From the NCBI RefSeq assembly GCF_019649055.1, contig NW_026570357.1, positions 186,001 to 250,000 of the forward strand: a stretch of DNA of 64,000 nt. Reading direction: 5' to 3'. The notes under the pieces were generated by a model. That model made no database searches and was not told the DNA's origin. It saw only the letters and a program-made list of their open reading frames with translations. This document shows positions 11,870-24,381 of this stretch, piece by piece (positions within the stretch are counted from its first letter, which is position 1; each line of letters begins with the position of its first letter). The position numbers and the translations under genes are program-made. This DNA comes from Paramacrobiotus metropolitanus. Lineage: Eukaryota > Tardigrada > Eutardigrada > Parachela > Macrobiotidae.

Positions 11870-13785
11870 TTAGCGCGCTCTCTTTAGCTCTTTAAATAAA
11901 GCCGCCGTGGTGATTTTGGACAATTTGGCCACATCGAGATCGCGAATTTCCGATGGTCTCCACTGACAGCGGCGATAATGCGTCGAGCAACGTGGATCCG
12001 CACTCTGGTAATGGTCCAGTGTCTATCAAGAATAAACACATCAGAAGATATAATAAATTAATGAGTTCAACGCACAAGAATAGCCACAAACAGTATGAAA
12101 AGGTAAACATGATGGAGCTCAGTTACATAATCCTTGTGTCCTATTACAGTTGTTGTGGCTTAAGATCGTGACCACTTCCTAGTTCTTACTGTAGACTTAG
12201 AAGTCAGCACATTCTCTATACGAGTATGTATCGTTAAAGTACCATGCGTGTTACGCTTTCTAAAATCCTGCAATACCTTCTCAAGCGTGTCCAGTTTGTT
12301 AGACTGCATCAACTGGGCAATCCACTCCGACAAGACCGCCAGATCCACCGGTTCCTCCACAACGAGATTCGCCTGAAAGAGATCCCACAACTGCACGGCC
12401 AGCTGCTTATCCGGCTGACAAACGACCGACTGCCGCGCCACGATGCTCTTCCACGATGCTGCACCGGGTCCAGCAGGCGCGTTCGGCTACGCCCAGCATC
12501 TGCTGGAGGTAGCTTAAGGTCCAGCTGGTATATTGCAGCGAACACGAGCCAAACACCAGCGTCCCGATGCGGCGACTGTGGCCAAGAATGTAGCGAAGAA
12601 TGGTGACAGCATCACGGCATTTGCTCATGTCCATGTGCAGCAGCACAACCGTCGTCGTGAGGCTGTTGACACAGTGCAAGAGACACGTTAACGCCCAGAA
12701 CACCGGCGGCTTGCAGCCGTCTGTGGTGAGAAGAGCATCGCAACGCGGGCATGTGCGCCGACAACGGACGCGGCTAATACTGTCCAGCGAATGCAAGATT
12801 TCCACTAACAACTCGCTGGGTAACGATTGAACTAGTGCATCAGCACAAACAATGGTCTGACGGGTTTCCTCGCGTCTTTCAGCCGCAATCGGAGGCGGAA
12901 CGATCTGGTTCCGTAAGCTGTCAAACAGCTGCTCCTGCAGAAATATTAATTCTATAGCCCTATGATTTGTATATATTGGCGTAAAAGCCGTCTGTGCGCC
13001 CAACATCAGGTCTGTGAGTTATGGCTATACGAAAATTCTGTACAGTTCAATTGATTCAGGTATGCAAGAACTGTCATTTTCGACCAATCAGCTTTAAATT
13101 TTGCATATAACCGCACATATGTTAATCTGAATTACTAGTAGCCGTCTAACATGATTCGAGCACAGTCTGCACAGCCACCGCCTAGAAAGACTTCAACAAA
13201 CCGCACCAGTGAAGACGGAAGTAGCCCACCGCAGCGTGGCTGTACGTAAACCAGCGCGTTGCTGAGCACCGAAACGACGAGAACGTTTGAAGCCCGGGGC
13301 AGACTGGAGAGGAAGGCCTCGCGATGTTCTGGCGATGCGCCTAACCAACCCGCCGGCAAGGGGCAGCCTCGGATAAGGAAATCTTCCTCCCACACGCCGC
13401 GATTGATCAACTGGGTATCCGAGGGCGGTCGATGCACTTGTTCCCAGGGCAACAGTTCTTTGACGACGCCGTGGGGCTGCTGCACCTCCACCAGGCATAC
13501 GCTGGCGAAATAGCCATCGCTACTAAGAGATACCTTCTTGCCGGGGTACCATGTCCACGGCCTATCAGGACTCACTAGCAGGAGAGCCTGTATATTAGAG
13601 TCCGGACGTGTGTCCTGCGGTGTAAACGATTCCCATGGGCGAAAAACGCGCCCGTATTCCACAAACTGCGCGCGTTGTGGAGCACACTGGAAATCAATGA
13701 TCAGGCCGTTGTCTAACTTGTTGATGACCTTGCCGTACTGTAGCAGGCCGTCAATGCGGACGTAGACGGTGTTCCATGAGGACAT
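11870..13785 (-). pseudogene. AF family gene 3, lost start and exon 2 frameshift
   Basis: Exon 1 is 13785-13207, exon 2 is 12934-12277 and exon 3 is 12022-11870. The family start should lie at about 13821, where the codon for the initial Met is ATC (then FIY, matching MFVY of relatives). The first usable in-frame ATG is 13785 (MSSWNTVYVRIDGLLQYG). Module 1 is otherwise complete (LIIDFQC, WTWYPGKKVSL, VVKELLPWEQVHRPPS). Exon 2 has the F-box at LPSELLVEILHSLDSISRVRCRR; the following CALWN is altered to CPRCD. Near 12445 a deletion removes the residues between SIVEE and VARQSVVCQP and shifts the frame; the second half stays open in the new frame. Donors are GTGCGG and GTATTG, acceptors CTGCAG and GATAG. 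Two independent lesions make a functional product unlikely. Confidence 0.8.
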
Positions 13786-13833
13786 AAAGCGTCGCGACAG
13801 CTCGTCCTCACTGTAAATGAAGATGGCGATCAC

Positions 13834-15230
13834 GAGTCTGCGTGAGTGTGTATCTGCCTGCTTCCGGATCTTACAGCATGAAAGAGTATTAAGTATTAAC
13901 GTCGCGATTTACAGCAAAACCGAACTAACCGAAGCAATAGAAAAACACACTGGAACACTAGTTTTGTAAATTTTCAGCTTCCGTTGACTCGGTTAAAATA
14001 GACCGAGCAGCATCGCTTATTTTGGAGAACCGGCAGCGGATGAAACGACATCACGCAGCTGTGCGGACTTTACTTTAAAACAAGGGATGGGTTTGCAACA
14101 AACTGTACCAAGGATCGGGTATAAGTAAAGCAGTCAATCGATAGCAGCACAAGGAAGCATTCGGCAATCGGCTGTAGCCTGTAGAAGACTGTATAAACCG
14201 GTCCAGTTTTCAGCGTCAACGTACTATGTAGTACGTGTGTGAGCTGAAATTCCGGTTAGAAAGACCAACGCAAGAGATGAGGCGGGAGAGACTCCGCCGG
14301 GAGGCTTGCGATCTGCGTGTTGACATCATTGCCGGTATGTGATAGAGATTTCTGGAATTGAGTTATGCGAGCAACGAGTAAGCGTTACGTTACGCAAGCA
14401 GGGAGGGAGCTGGCAGATTTGCGCTCAACGTGCTTTGAGCGGCTGGCTACAGCGTTGTAAGGATCCAATGCAAGCGTTCATCGCGACGTCGCTTTTTTCT
14501 CCTTCAATGTCGGCTGTTCCTATCATACAGTTGCAGCTGGCGGCAAGCGTCGGATTGTTCGCCCGTTAATAGGCAACGTGAGCTGGGTTTAAACCGCCAC
14601 GAGACATGATTGTTAGTTTTACCCTAGTTATGACAAACTGACATTGCAGTTGAATTTGATGGAACGGGATACCTTTGCAAATGAATCAGCGCAGACAGCG
14701 AAAACCGATCCTAACGCGGTACAGGGGTGAAGTTGAGTTAAACTACCTGAGCATGTCACTTTTGGCATGGGTATTGTGTATCTCACACTTATCCACCGGA
14801 GCGCAATCGTATGCCAGGTTCGAGTCAGATGCCTGTTCGAGTTAGATGCCTGTGGCACCGCACTGCAGCTGATGTGATCGAGCTTCTCGTGCTTTATGGT
14901 GTTGAAAAGAGTACCTTTATTAACCTGTACTCATGACTCACAAGCCTTATGAGTCATGAGTAGAGGTAAGTAACTCGAATAGAGTAGGTGATAACTCACT
15001 AGCTAGATTGAGCTCGAGGTACTGATTGTTGGACGCCTAATGCAGCATTTCATCCATACAACACATTTTAACTTTATTAACTTTACGCTGTACCTTTTCT
15101 AACTCTGTTGCAAGCCGACTTCTAACTCTGTTCCAATCATCAGTGTTTGTGCAGTTTGCACAAAAGCAGAAGCACACAACAGATTTAGATACTTGAAGCT
15201 GGCTGAAATTTGGTGAAAGAAAACTGTAGA
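13834..15230. other. Head-to-head spacer between AF genes 3 and 4
   Basis: This should contain both promoters. The segment from about 14860 onward (CCGCACTGCAGCTGATGTG and TGGTGTTGAAAAGAGTA) is similar to 21620-21690 upstream of AF gene 6, so the duplication of genes 4 and 6 included the upstream flank. No gene is recognised; the open frame at 14339-14569 has no support. Confidence 0.5.
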
Positions 15231-17621
15231 ATGCATGTTTACGGAGAGAACGATCGGCATCAGTACGCGTGGAATACAGTGGACGTTACTATCGACGGTC
15301 TGCTGCAGCACGGCGAAATAGCCGACATTGCCGAGAAGGGATTGATAATCGATTTCGGCTGCGAGGGACAGCGCGCACAGTTTGTCGAGTACGGACCCAT
15401 CTTCCATTCGCAGAGCTCCCATCGTCGTCTGGACCTACCTTTCTACTCTTACGTGCAAGCTCTTGTGCGAGCTGGTAGGGACCCGTCCTATGAACCTATT
15501 CGAAAAACTAACGTGCAAGTCCTCATGCGAGCGGGGCAGAACTATCCCTGGAAATGGTACCCCGAGAAGGCGTTTTCCCTGGGAAACGAACGCTGCCTGG
15601 CCAAGGTGTGCCTCGTGGAGGTGCAGCTCCCGTACGGCGTCGTCAAGGAGCTGCTGCCTGAAGATCAAGTGCGGCGTCCGCCCTCGGAGGCCGACCTAGC
15701 CAGGTGGCGCGTGGTTGAGAAGGAGTACGTCGTCCGCGATTGCACGCTGCCGGCGGTCTGGTCGGAGGGGGCACCGTTGCTGCGCGAGCTCTGCAAACTG
15801 AATTTAGAACGAGTGCGATGCACGAAAGCACTGGACGAGAAGCTGTGCTATGTTCAGCGCTACGCCAGGAAGCCGGCACTGTATTCGTGGAAACTGGTGA
15901 GTTTCGCAACGTAGAATGATGACTAGCATCTTTGTCGAATACAGCCAATCTGCATGTGATTGATGCAGTTTCAGGATAACCAACGTTTGCCTTATACATT
16001 CCACTTTTTTGGTTCAAACGGACTCAGTAGAGTGTGATTGATATAAGTCCTTTAATGGTGATCAATACGTACTGACAGGGCCGTAGCGAGGGGGGGGGGT
16101 GCGCTGTCTCTGTTCTCGGTACTTTTTGCAACCTGGTAGAGAAGGAAAATGTGTATTTTCCCTTTCAGTTAGAGTGTGATTGTATTGGCCATGGTGCTTG
16201 GTGTACAGATATTATAGCGATAGCACTGTACGACCAATAAGACCACCCAGTCAGATCCATCGCGTTATGAATTTCTGTCCACTTTACCGGCTAGCTTTCC
16301 TTCTCATGATTTTCTAGAATTCAGTCTTGTTCTCAGCTTGCTACAGCTTGCACCATCTACTTGATAAACTTCTTGCCCTAAACCTTGCTCCGTTTCATAA
16401 ACGCCCTTGTCATTAAACATGCCTTGAGTTACGTTCTTGTGTTTGACCGCTTGGGATGAACCTGTGTCATCCCAATCGGAGCCACCTGTGTAATCGTGTT
16501 ACATCAGTAAGAGCTTCCTCAGCCAGCATTGTTGCAGGCCGTGCCACCTTTTATCCTAACAGCCGACAGATCGTGGTAAGGTGGAGTAAGGTGGATCCAC
16601 CAAAACAGCAGCCAGATAGGCTGTTGTTAAAATATTGTACTACCGCTGCACACTGACTTTTGATCTGAATGGATGTGTCTGTATGTGAATGGACACTGTC
16701 GAAGCATTCTGATTCTCGGTAAGGCTGTGTATAAGCCACATCTCTTGGTTCTACCTCTGAACCAAAAATTAGGAAACAGACTGTATAATCTAACCAGATG
16801 AGCAGTAGTAGCCCAAAGCATTTTCTGCAGTTTCCAATGTGTTTCTAGAGCGATTATTGTACCAAAATTAAGTTAAACGCGTTTGCAGGAGGACCTGTAT
16901 ATGACGGTGAAGGTACAGCTGGAGAAGGGCGAATTAAAACCCGAGCTACGCGGTCGGCATCTACTAACTGCCACAGCGCGCATGGACCGGGTCAGTGATG
17001 CTCCAGACCAGTATCTGCCATGCGAACTGCGGATCGAAGTCTTCGGTTTTCTGGACAGCATTGGCCGCATCCGCTGTCGCCGCACGTGCGCCCTCTGGAG
17101 CACGATCATCACCACGGAGGCCTCCTTGTCCGAGGTGCAAGTTTTCGGTGGTAAAGAGAGCGATTTATCCGACAGACAACCGCGGTTCTGGATGCTGGCC
17201 TCTCTCCTGCATTGCGTTAACGCCGGCACGAAGAAGGTGGCCTTCGTGCAGATGAACCTGGCTGAATGCGCCTCTGCGGTCAAAATCGTTGACTATGTTC
17301 TCGGCGACAACAACCGCATCGGGACGCTGATGCTGATGTAAGTGTTCATTGCGTCTTGACGAAGGAGGGGATCTTAATGGGCTCGTAGCCGGCTTGCTGC
17401 CGGTTTGCGGTATGGCGGATCGCGCGTGCTGGCTAAAGTGCCACTTCGGGAATACGCTGCTGACGGCATCCCTGGCACTACTCTCGGTCGTCTGTCAGCC
17501 GGCAGAGCAGCTGCACAAGCGGATGTCGGATCTCTTAGAGAAGCATCTTGCCGACGAACTGCGCTCTAGGCAGGCATTATCCGCCAGAACCGTTTATAAC
17601 GCCTGGAGAAAAGTGTTTTAG
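15231..17621 (+). pseudogene. AF family gene 4, frameshifted and lacking exon 3
   Basis: Exon 1 (15231-15896, 222 codons) is open from ATG (MHVYGENDRHQYAWNTVDV) to a GTGAGT donor. It carries an in-frame 60-bp tandem duplication (starts at 15451 and 15511) that repeats the VQ-L-RAG segment between the two Agenet-like parts. Exon 2 starts at 16889 after TTTGCAG (EDLYMTVKVQLEKGELKPEL) and has the F-box LPCELRIEVFGFLDSIGRIR. Near 17339 the frame is broken by a TAA; gene 6 has an in-frame TGTAAG at the matching site, so this is a 1-2 base lesion. The second half continues in a new frame from 17349 (PVCGMADRACW, SVVCQPAEQL). After about 17565 the sequence jumps to ALSARTVYNAWRKVF, which resembles the last residues of gene 6 exon 3; intron 2 and most of exon 3 have been deleted. 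It is very similar to gene 6. Confidence 0.8.
16264..16650. repeat. Dispersed repeat, copy 1 (intron 1 of AF gene 4)
   Basis: About 390 bases match 32554-32935 in the same orientation, with long shared blocks such as CCCTTGTCATTAAACATGCC and GGATGAACCTGTGTCATCCC. No protein family is recognised on either strand and no clear terminal repeats were seen. Confidence 0.75.
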
Positions 17622-18187
17622 CTCTAGGCATCCATGTTAATAGGCAGTTGATTACGGTGGCATACTGCCACACTGTACTGATTTTATACCCGATCGTTGT
17701 CGCGATCTTAAAGTGGCTGACGCACGCTCCCGTACAGTCTGTAACTGTGAAATGTTACCGGTAAATTTGAATACTGTGAATGGTGAAGTGATGTCTTGGT
17801 CTTGCTCCGGAATTTATGTGCACAGTATACTTCGGTATCATTAGCAAACTGGTCAAGTTCACCGTACGGGTCAGCAGATTAATCACCTGTGGCGCGGTAC
17901 AGACAAATGAGACAAAACATAAGAACATACGCGTTTCGAAGCCAAATAGCTACAAAGAAGTAGAGCAAGTAAAACAACTCTAAAAGAAGTTTAATCAGCC
18001 TGTCTGCTCCCGATACATGAATGAATGACCGGTTTAAGGATTATTTCAGCAATTGTATCGCAACGGCACTCAAAGCAGATTTATGCTTCATCAAACCAAA
18101 CTCCCAAAACTACCGAATTTTAACAGCAGCAGTTCTGTTTATCATCGAAGCCAATTTCGAGTCGCTTTCACTATTAAGAAAAAAAGT
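17622..18187. other. Convergent intergenic spacer between AF genes 4 and 5
   Basis: The first 150 bases resemble the 3' flank of AF gene 6 (TTTTATACCCGATCGTTGTC against TTTTATACTCGATCGTCTAT near 24429), again marking the segmental duplication. No gene is seen. Confidence 0.5.
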
Positions 18188-20572
18188 TCATGGTGGACGA
18201 GATGGTGCCAGCCAGTGCGATCCCTTCAGCACACGGTACATTGCCGCGGCGGTGATTTTGGTCAGTTTGTTCACATCCACATCATTCCGGGGGGAAGGTA
18301 GTGCCCACCAACGGTCGCGATAGTGCGTTGACCGGGGATCCACGCGCTGGTAAAGGTCCAGAGTCTGCAAACACATCGAAAAATACTCAAAAGCCGTTCG
18401 TCTAGTTAATTCCCAGCCAGTACGAATACCGGTACTACGGTAAGCATGTCGTTGGAAACCCTTTCGCCGCCATACGGACGCTCTGCTTATTGATCAGTTA
18501 ATTCAGTTCGAGGCAATATCCGACTGCGCTTCTGTTTGAGAGATGACTGAATGCGCTAGCCCACTTACTCGCATTAAGCTTGGGTAGCACGTCAGATTCA
18601 CTGACCTTCGTTTTGTTTTGGACAATTTGCTGACCGACATATTGCTGTTGACCAATAAGCTGCAGATCGATAAGAAAATATGTTGTTGACCAACAAATTG
18701 GTTACTAACTTACCTATCTGGTTTCTGGGTTTATTAGCTTTCTGGGTGTTTTCTCATGGGTTTCTTAGCTTTCTTTGGTTTCTTAGGTTTTATTATGTTT
18801 TTTTATTGGTTGTTTTCTCTTTTCATACGCCATCTTATGAGGTTCGAGGTTCAACGAACTGTCGTTCAGCAATTTGTCGATCATCGGGTTACTGTTTCTG
18901 CAAAAAGACGTCAGCAAGTTGCCGGTCACAAAGTGTCGGTTTGCCGTAAGCTTGTGTTTCCATGAGTGGCTGGTGTTTTCAATAATTATCATACCGTACA
19001 CGGCGTACAGAGCATGAGTTTCTAATAATATGATTACCGACAGCATGGCAAGAAACAGACAGTCATTCAATTACCTGCCAAAGCTGGTCTGAATAATTCT
19101 GCTGCATCGTCCGGGCAATCCACTCCGACAAGAGCGCTAGATCCACCGGTTTCTCTATGACGAGACTATTTTCAAACAAATCCCACAAATGGACGTCCAG
19201 TGGCTCCGGGGGCAGACAAAGGGCCCAATACTGCGTCACGATGGCCGTCAGGCGCTCCTCTGCGATGCGGCACCGTATCCAGCCAGCCCGCTCCGCTACG
19301 CCACACACTTCCAGCAAACCGCCGATAGTATTCTGCAAACACCAGGCTTGTAGAGAACACCCAACGAATACCAGCGTCCCAACGCGGCCGTTTCGGCCGA
19401 TGATGTAGCGGACCATCTTGGCCGCATCGGCGCATTCGCTCATATCCATATACATGAGGACGATGCTTTTGGTGCTGCTGTTGGCGCCGTGGAGAAGACC
19501 CGTCAGCGCCCAGAATAAGGGCGGCGTACAGGTCGGCGGACTGTCGTCCACGCGGCCGGAGACCCGCACCTCGGGGAAATGGACATCCGTGGTGAGTGTC
19601 GTGTTCCACAGAGCACACGTGCGCCGGAAACGGGTGCGGTTGACGCTGTCCAGTGACTGGAAGACTTCCACTAGCAGCTCGCTGGGTAAGAATGGGAATA
19701 CTAGTTCACAACTGTCACCGGCCTTCCGTTTCGTCCCGCGTCTTGAAACCATCAGGGTTTGTGAGATTTGGTTGTTATTATATTTTTTCTTCAGTCGGTG
19801 GTAAACCTCTTCCTGTAATAACAACTGGACTTGTATCCACAATATCCTTACGTATTCTTTTTTGTATCCTGCAAAAAAATTTAACATGTACGAAGTAGTC
19901 CATATCAAAGTAGCAAATGCAATTCACTATACTGTTAAAAGTAATGTCACCCACTAGTTCTTGCGGTTGCATTTCTCGGTCCAGGCGACGCTGCAGGTAC
20001 AGCAGCGTCTCGTTGAGCACCTCCGTACATAACACTCGCCGCATTGGAGGCAAGTTGGACGCCAACAGATCCCCAAGCTCACGTGGTGCGGCCGGCAAGG
20101 GACATCCGCGGATTACGAAGTCCTTGTCTTGGACGCGGCGGGCGGCTAAGTCGGCGTCCGAGGGCGGGCGCCGTACTTGATTCCTGGGTAGCAATTCCTT
20201 AACGACGCCGTGAGGCAGTTTAACCTCCACGATGTACACACACCCGAAATAGCTTTGCTCCCCAAGCGACACCGCCGTCCCGGGATACCATGCCCAGGGG
20301 CGGTCGGGGCCCGCTCGGAAGAGAACTTGCACATTACGATATTCACGGTATTCCTGATAGGTATTCACAGGATGAGGCGATCTAGCTTTACACGCGTGGA
20401 AAATACGCCGGTATTCGATAAACTGTGAGCGCTGCGTGGCGCAACCAAAATCAATGACCAGACCTTTCTCCACTACGTTGATTACTCTACCTAGCTGGAG
20501 CAGGCCGTCGACGAAGACTTCGACGGCGTTCCACGCGTACAGAGATTGTTCAAGTGGGTCGTACACAAACAT
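18188..20572 (-). CDS. AF family gene 5 (Agenet-like + F-box), intact
   Basis: Three phase-0 exons: 20572-19955 (206 codons), 19812-19075 (246) and 18364-18188 (58 plus stop), giving 510 aa. The start is the ATG of MFVYDPLEQ; no ATG lies further upstream in frame. Module 1 has AWNAVEVFVDGLLQLG, LVIDFGCATQRSQFIEY (residues about 20-60), PWAWYPGTAVSLG and VVKELLPRNQVRRPPSD (about 95-145). Exon 2 opens EEVYHRLKKK, has an NLS-like RRGTKRKAG and an F-box from about residue 247 (FLPSELLVEVFQSLDSVNR ... CALWN), then VGTLVF, AERAGWIRC and LWDLFENS. Exon 3 has TLDLYQRVDPRSTHYR and VNKLTKITAAA. The F-box should bind Skp1; the N-terminal part may read a modified peptide or RNA-binding partner if the Agenet resemblance is real. 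No lesion was found, so it is a good reference member. Confidence 0.85.
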
Positions 20573-21903
20573 GGTGAAAATGTACTGCTTGTCCAAATTG
20601 TGTAGGGACTCGCTACAGGGACAGGGACTGTCATGCTTCGCTACGACCAGGGATGAGATTTTGTCCGCAGACTTTTAAAGAAACACTTGCAATTACGACG
20701 TTGATTTCACATACAAATAACTACTCTAAATCGCTTCCAGATCACCATATACAGATGTATATTACTGGATCGGTAACTTTGTTCATAAAGTCGGAACGGA
20801 AGTTACGGAACGACAGGAAATGAAAACTGGCATCAGTAATAAAACTAAAAACTAAGACAGCCGATAACGGCGTTATTTCCAATAATGCCAGAACTTACCT
20901 GTTCCCCACGTTCCGTAGCTCAGTAAAAAAGTCTTTTCGTTTTCGTCAAATTCTCTGAGAAACTCTACTCATAATAAATAAAGAGGTTATCGACAAGCTC
21001 CAAACTGAGTCAAAGAAAACATTGTCAGTTCGCAACGAACGTAATTAACGTATTCGTTATTACGGGACGACTGCGTCTACGCGCTGCTTACAAGGAAACG
21101 TGATTCAGTAATGTGCTCTTGAAATGGATTATTTATTTAAATTATGTAGGCGCCGCCATGTGAAAATCCACTTGTACGGAATAAAGAAAGCAGCACACTG
21201 GCATGATCATCAAAAAATTTTAAACAAGTTCGGCCGATGATCATAAGTCGGAACATATTCCGATGAATATGTTAAGTCTTGCGATCAGACATACAAGCCG
21301 GGCACGTCTGTTACGAGTCTGCGGCATTTAACAGCAGTTTACAAGGTACCGGTAGCGGTATCTACCGGTAGCTGGCATACCGGTAGCTGGCATGCAACCT
21401 GCCAGCTCGCTGCACGTTGGCAGCGCGCTAAAGTAACGCTTATTAATTTTAGTACTCAGTGCTCACATAAATCATTATAAATGTCATCGTAACATTGCGG
21501 TACAAATCGCATGCAGCGATATTAATTTTCTATGTTGTCCTCGGTCTAACGGTTCGGTAGTCATTTGTCAGGTTCAAGCCAGTGAGTCACAATAATTCAT
21601 GGTCTCATAGATGCTGGGAGTCATCGCACTGCGATTGATGTTTAATCGAGGTTGAAGTGCTTTTATGATGTTGGAAAGAGTATGTACGGAAATAAACTTC
21701 TTTCTCTGGACGTTTTGCCTTTAGATCTCAACGTCGGTCGATGCATCGAGTGAGGAAAGTTTACTGCGCCATTTATATACCTATACCACCACGTTGTGCT
21801 TCCAAAGCCTTAGAAAGCTTAGATTATCATCGACAGGTTTTAATCTTTGTGCAGTTTAAATCAAATCGGCTTAATTCGATGCCGGCTAGAATTCGGCTGT
21901 AGA
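20573..21903. other. Head-to-head spacer between AF genes 5 and 6
   Basis: No gene is seen. It includes a patch of repeated TACCGGTAGC units at about 21345-21392 and, from about 21620, sequence duplicated upstream of AF gene 4. Confidence 0.5.
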
Positions 21904-24381
21904 ATGCACGTTTACGAAAACGATCGACGTCGGTCATTGCACGCGTGGAACACCGTGGACGTCCTCATCGACGGTCTGCTGCAGCACGGCGAAGTAGCCG
22001 ACGTTGCCGAGAATGGACTGGTCATCGATTTCGGTTGCGCTCCACAGAGACGCAATTGGTCGAATACGGTCTTATTCTCCATTCGCAGAATGTCTGTCAG
22101 CGTCTGGACATATCTTTAGCCCCAAATGTGCAAGTCCTCTTGCGAGCAAGCCCCGACGATCCCTGGAAATGGTATCCCGGGAAGGTGTCCCTGGGAAGCC
22201 AAAGCTGCTGGGCTGGTGTGTGCTGCGTGGAGGTGCAGCTCCCTTACGGCGTCGTCAAGACACTGGTGCATAGAAACCAAGTGCGGCTTCCGCCCTCGGA
22301 AGCGGATCTGGATAGCCATCGCATCCGGGAAAATGATTACGTCGTCCGCGACTGCTCCTTGCCGACGGCCTGGTTCGAGGGACCTGCGCTGCTCCGCGAG
22401 CTCTGCAAAATGAGTTTAGAACGAGTGCGCTGCACGACGGTGCTGGACGGGAAGATGTACTATGTTCAGCGCTACGCCAGGAAACCGGCGCTGTATTCGC
22501 CGGAATTGGTGAGTAACGCAACGTAGCATCTTGGTCGAATACCGCCAACCGGCATCATGCAAGTAATTGATGCAGTTTCAGGATAAGTAGCGTTTTTTTT
22601 TACAAGATAACTAAAGATAAGCAATAGTAACTAAAGCATTTTCTGCAGTATACGGGGTTACTAACCAGGGCTCGGTCACCGCCTCCACCCTCAGAAAAAT
22701 TTCGTTTTTTGTTTGAGGACAGAAGAGGTATGGGGAACACATAAAAAAATACTTTCATCGGCAATGGTCCACTGGGCGTGGCCAAACACAAATTTGATGG
22801 TTGACATTATAGCATGTATTGCCATTGTTGGATTGCGGTATCGTAAAACTATGGTATACAGATTACACTGAAAATTAATTCCAGAAGACTGTGTTACCCA
22901 TTACATATTATTATTACCACTGCACTATTTCATTTCATATTATGTACTTCCTAAATAACTGTTTTGAAAAAGTAAAACTTTTACTAATCTCGCCACTTAT
23001 CAAGCTCCAACATGCATGGATTTCAGTACACGGGCGTCTGTACAGTCGCTAGTGGCGAATTCTCTAACAATTTCATTTTTTAAAAACAGTGATTTAGGAA
23101 ATAAATCAATGAAAAAATAAAAACTTCAGTGGTAACGGATAACACAGAACTCGGAAAATAAAGTTATCAGTGTAATCTGTATTCTGTAATACTCGTATCA
23201 TATGACGCATAATAAAAAATACGGCAATAATGTCGACCATTAAATTTGTGTTTGGCCACGCCCACTGCACCACTGCCGATGAAAGTAAGTATTTTTTAAG
23301 TGTTCCCCATAACTCTTCCGTCCTCAAACAAAAAACGAAATTTTTTTGGGGGGGAAGGCGGTGACCGAGCCCTGGTAAGTGATTAGTGTACCGAAACTGA
23401 AGGAAACGTTTGCAGGAAGACCGTTACATGACGCTGAAGATACAGCTGGAGAAGGGCGAATTAAAACCCGAACTACGCGGTCGGCATCTGCTTTCTGCTA
23501 CAACGCGCGTGGACTGGCTCAGCGATGCGCTGGACGAGTGTTTACCCTGCGAACTGCTGATCGAGGTCTTTGGTTTCCTGGACAGCATCGGCCGCAGCCG
23601 CTGTCGACGCACGTGCGCCCTCTGGAACACGATCATCACCACGGAGACCTCCTTGTCCGATGTGCTAGTTTTTGGTGGAGAACAGAGCGATCTGTTCTCC
23701 CACAAGCAACCGCGGTTCTGGACGCTGGCCTCTCTCCTGCATTGCGTCAACGTCGACACGAAGAAGGTGACCTTTGTGCAGATGAGCCTGGCCGAATGCG
23801 CCACTGCTGCCGAAATCATTATCCATATTCTCGGTGTCAGGAACCGCATCGGGACGCTGACGTTTTGTAAGTATTTATTACGTCTTGAAGAAGAAAGCTT
23901 TCTAAAGGACACCACAACCGTCCTCGGTCGGGTCTGCGGTTTGGCGGAGCGCGCGTCCTGGATAAAGTGCTACATCGCGGATACGCTTCTGACGGCATGC
24001 GTGGCGCAGCACTCGGTCGTCTGCCAACCAGCAGAGCAGCTACACGGGCACCTTTGGGATCTGTTTGAGAAGCATATTGTCAACGAAGCGTGCTCCCTGA
24101 TGGAATTATCCGCGATGATAGCCCGTACGCAGAGTGCAGACGTCCTGGAAGAGGTGCGTGGCTCCTTTCTCGTTCGTTTGTACGCGACTGGTGAATGCAT
24201 TGCGTGTTAAATCTGTTTCCAGATACTGTTCAATTATCGGAGCCTGGATCCGCGCTTTCCAAGGGATAGCTTTGTTTGCCCGTGGTCGACTGAAGAACTG
24301 CGCCAATTGGATCTGGCGGAATTGCCACGCTTAGCCGTTATGGCCGTGTACTACGCCTGGTTTAAAGCGCTATGGTTCTAG
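21904..24381 (+). pseudogene. AF family gene 6, single-base frameshift in exon 1
   Basis: Exon 1 is 21904-22508 (ATG, MHVYENDRRRSLHAWNTVDVL), exon 2 is 23416-24153 (246 codons, EDRYMTLKIQLEKGELKPEL) and exon 3 is 24223-24381 (ILFNYRSLDPRFPRDS ... AWFKALWF). Splice signals are GTGAGT/TGCAG and GTGCGT/TTCCAG. Exon 1 is 605 bases, one short of phase 0: near 22050, after DFGCAPQR, the frame shifts and the rest of module 1 (LVEYGLILHSQ, WKWYPGKVSLG, VVKTLVHRNQVRLPPSE) is in another frame. Exons 2 and 3 are clean, with the F-box LPCELLIEVFGFLDSIGRSR followed by CALWN. It is a close duplicate of gene 4. A sequencing error could make this gene intact; otherwise it is a recent pseudogene. Confidence 0.75.
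22665..23375. mobile_element. 711-bp element with about 165-bp inverted ends, TAA duplication
   Basis: The ends are CCAGGGCTCGGTCACCGCC on the left and its complement on the right, and the inverted match continues inward for roughly 165 bases (GTTTGAGGAC; GGCCAAACACAAATTT). TAA flanks both sides (22662-22664, 23376-23378). There is no transposase frame inside. It sits in intron 1 of AF gene 6 and is absent from the matching intron of gene 4, so it arrived after the duplication or was lost from gene 4. Confidence 0.8.

Noticed and set aside
17335-17350. GTAAGT in AF gene 4 (and 23868 in gene 6) as a splice donor
   Set aside because: In gene 6 the frame reads through with family-like residues, and no acceptor gives a better product.
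21541-21600. tRNA-like wording (GGTTCAAGCC B-box-like) upstream of AF gene 6, and GGTTCGAGTCA upstream of gene 4
   Set aside because: No cloverleaf could be drawn; at best a degenerate Pol III or SINE-like promoter within a duplicated flank.
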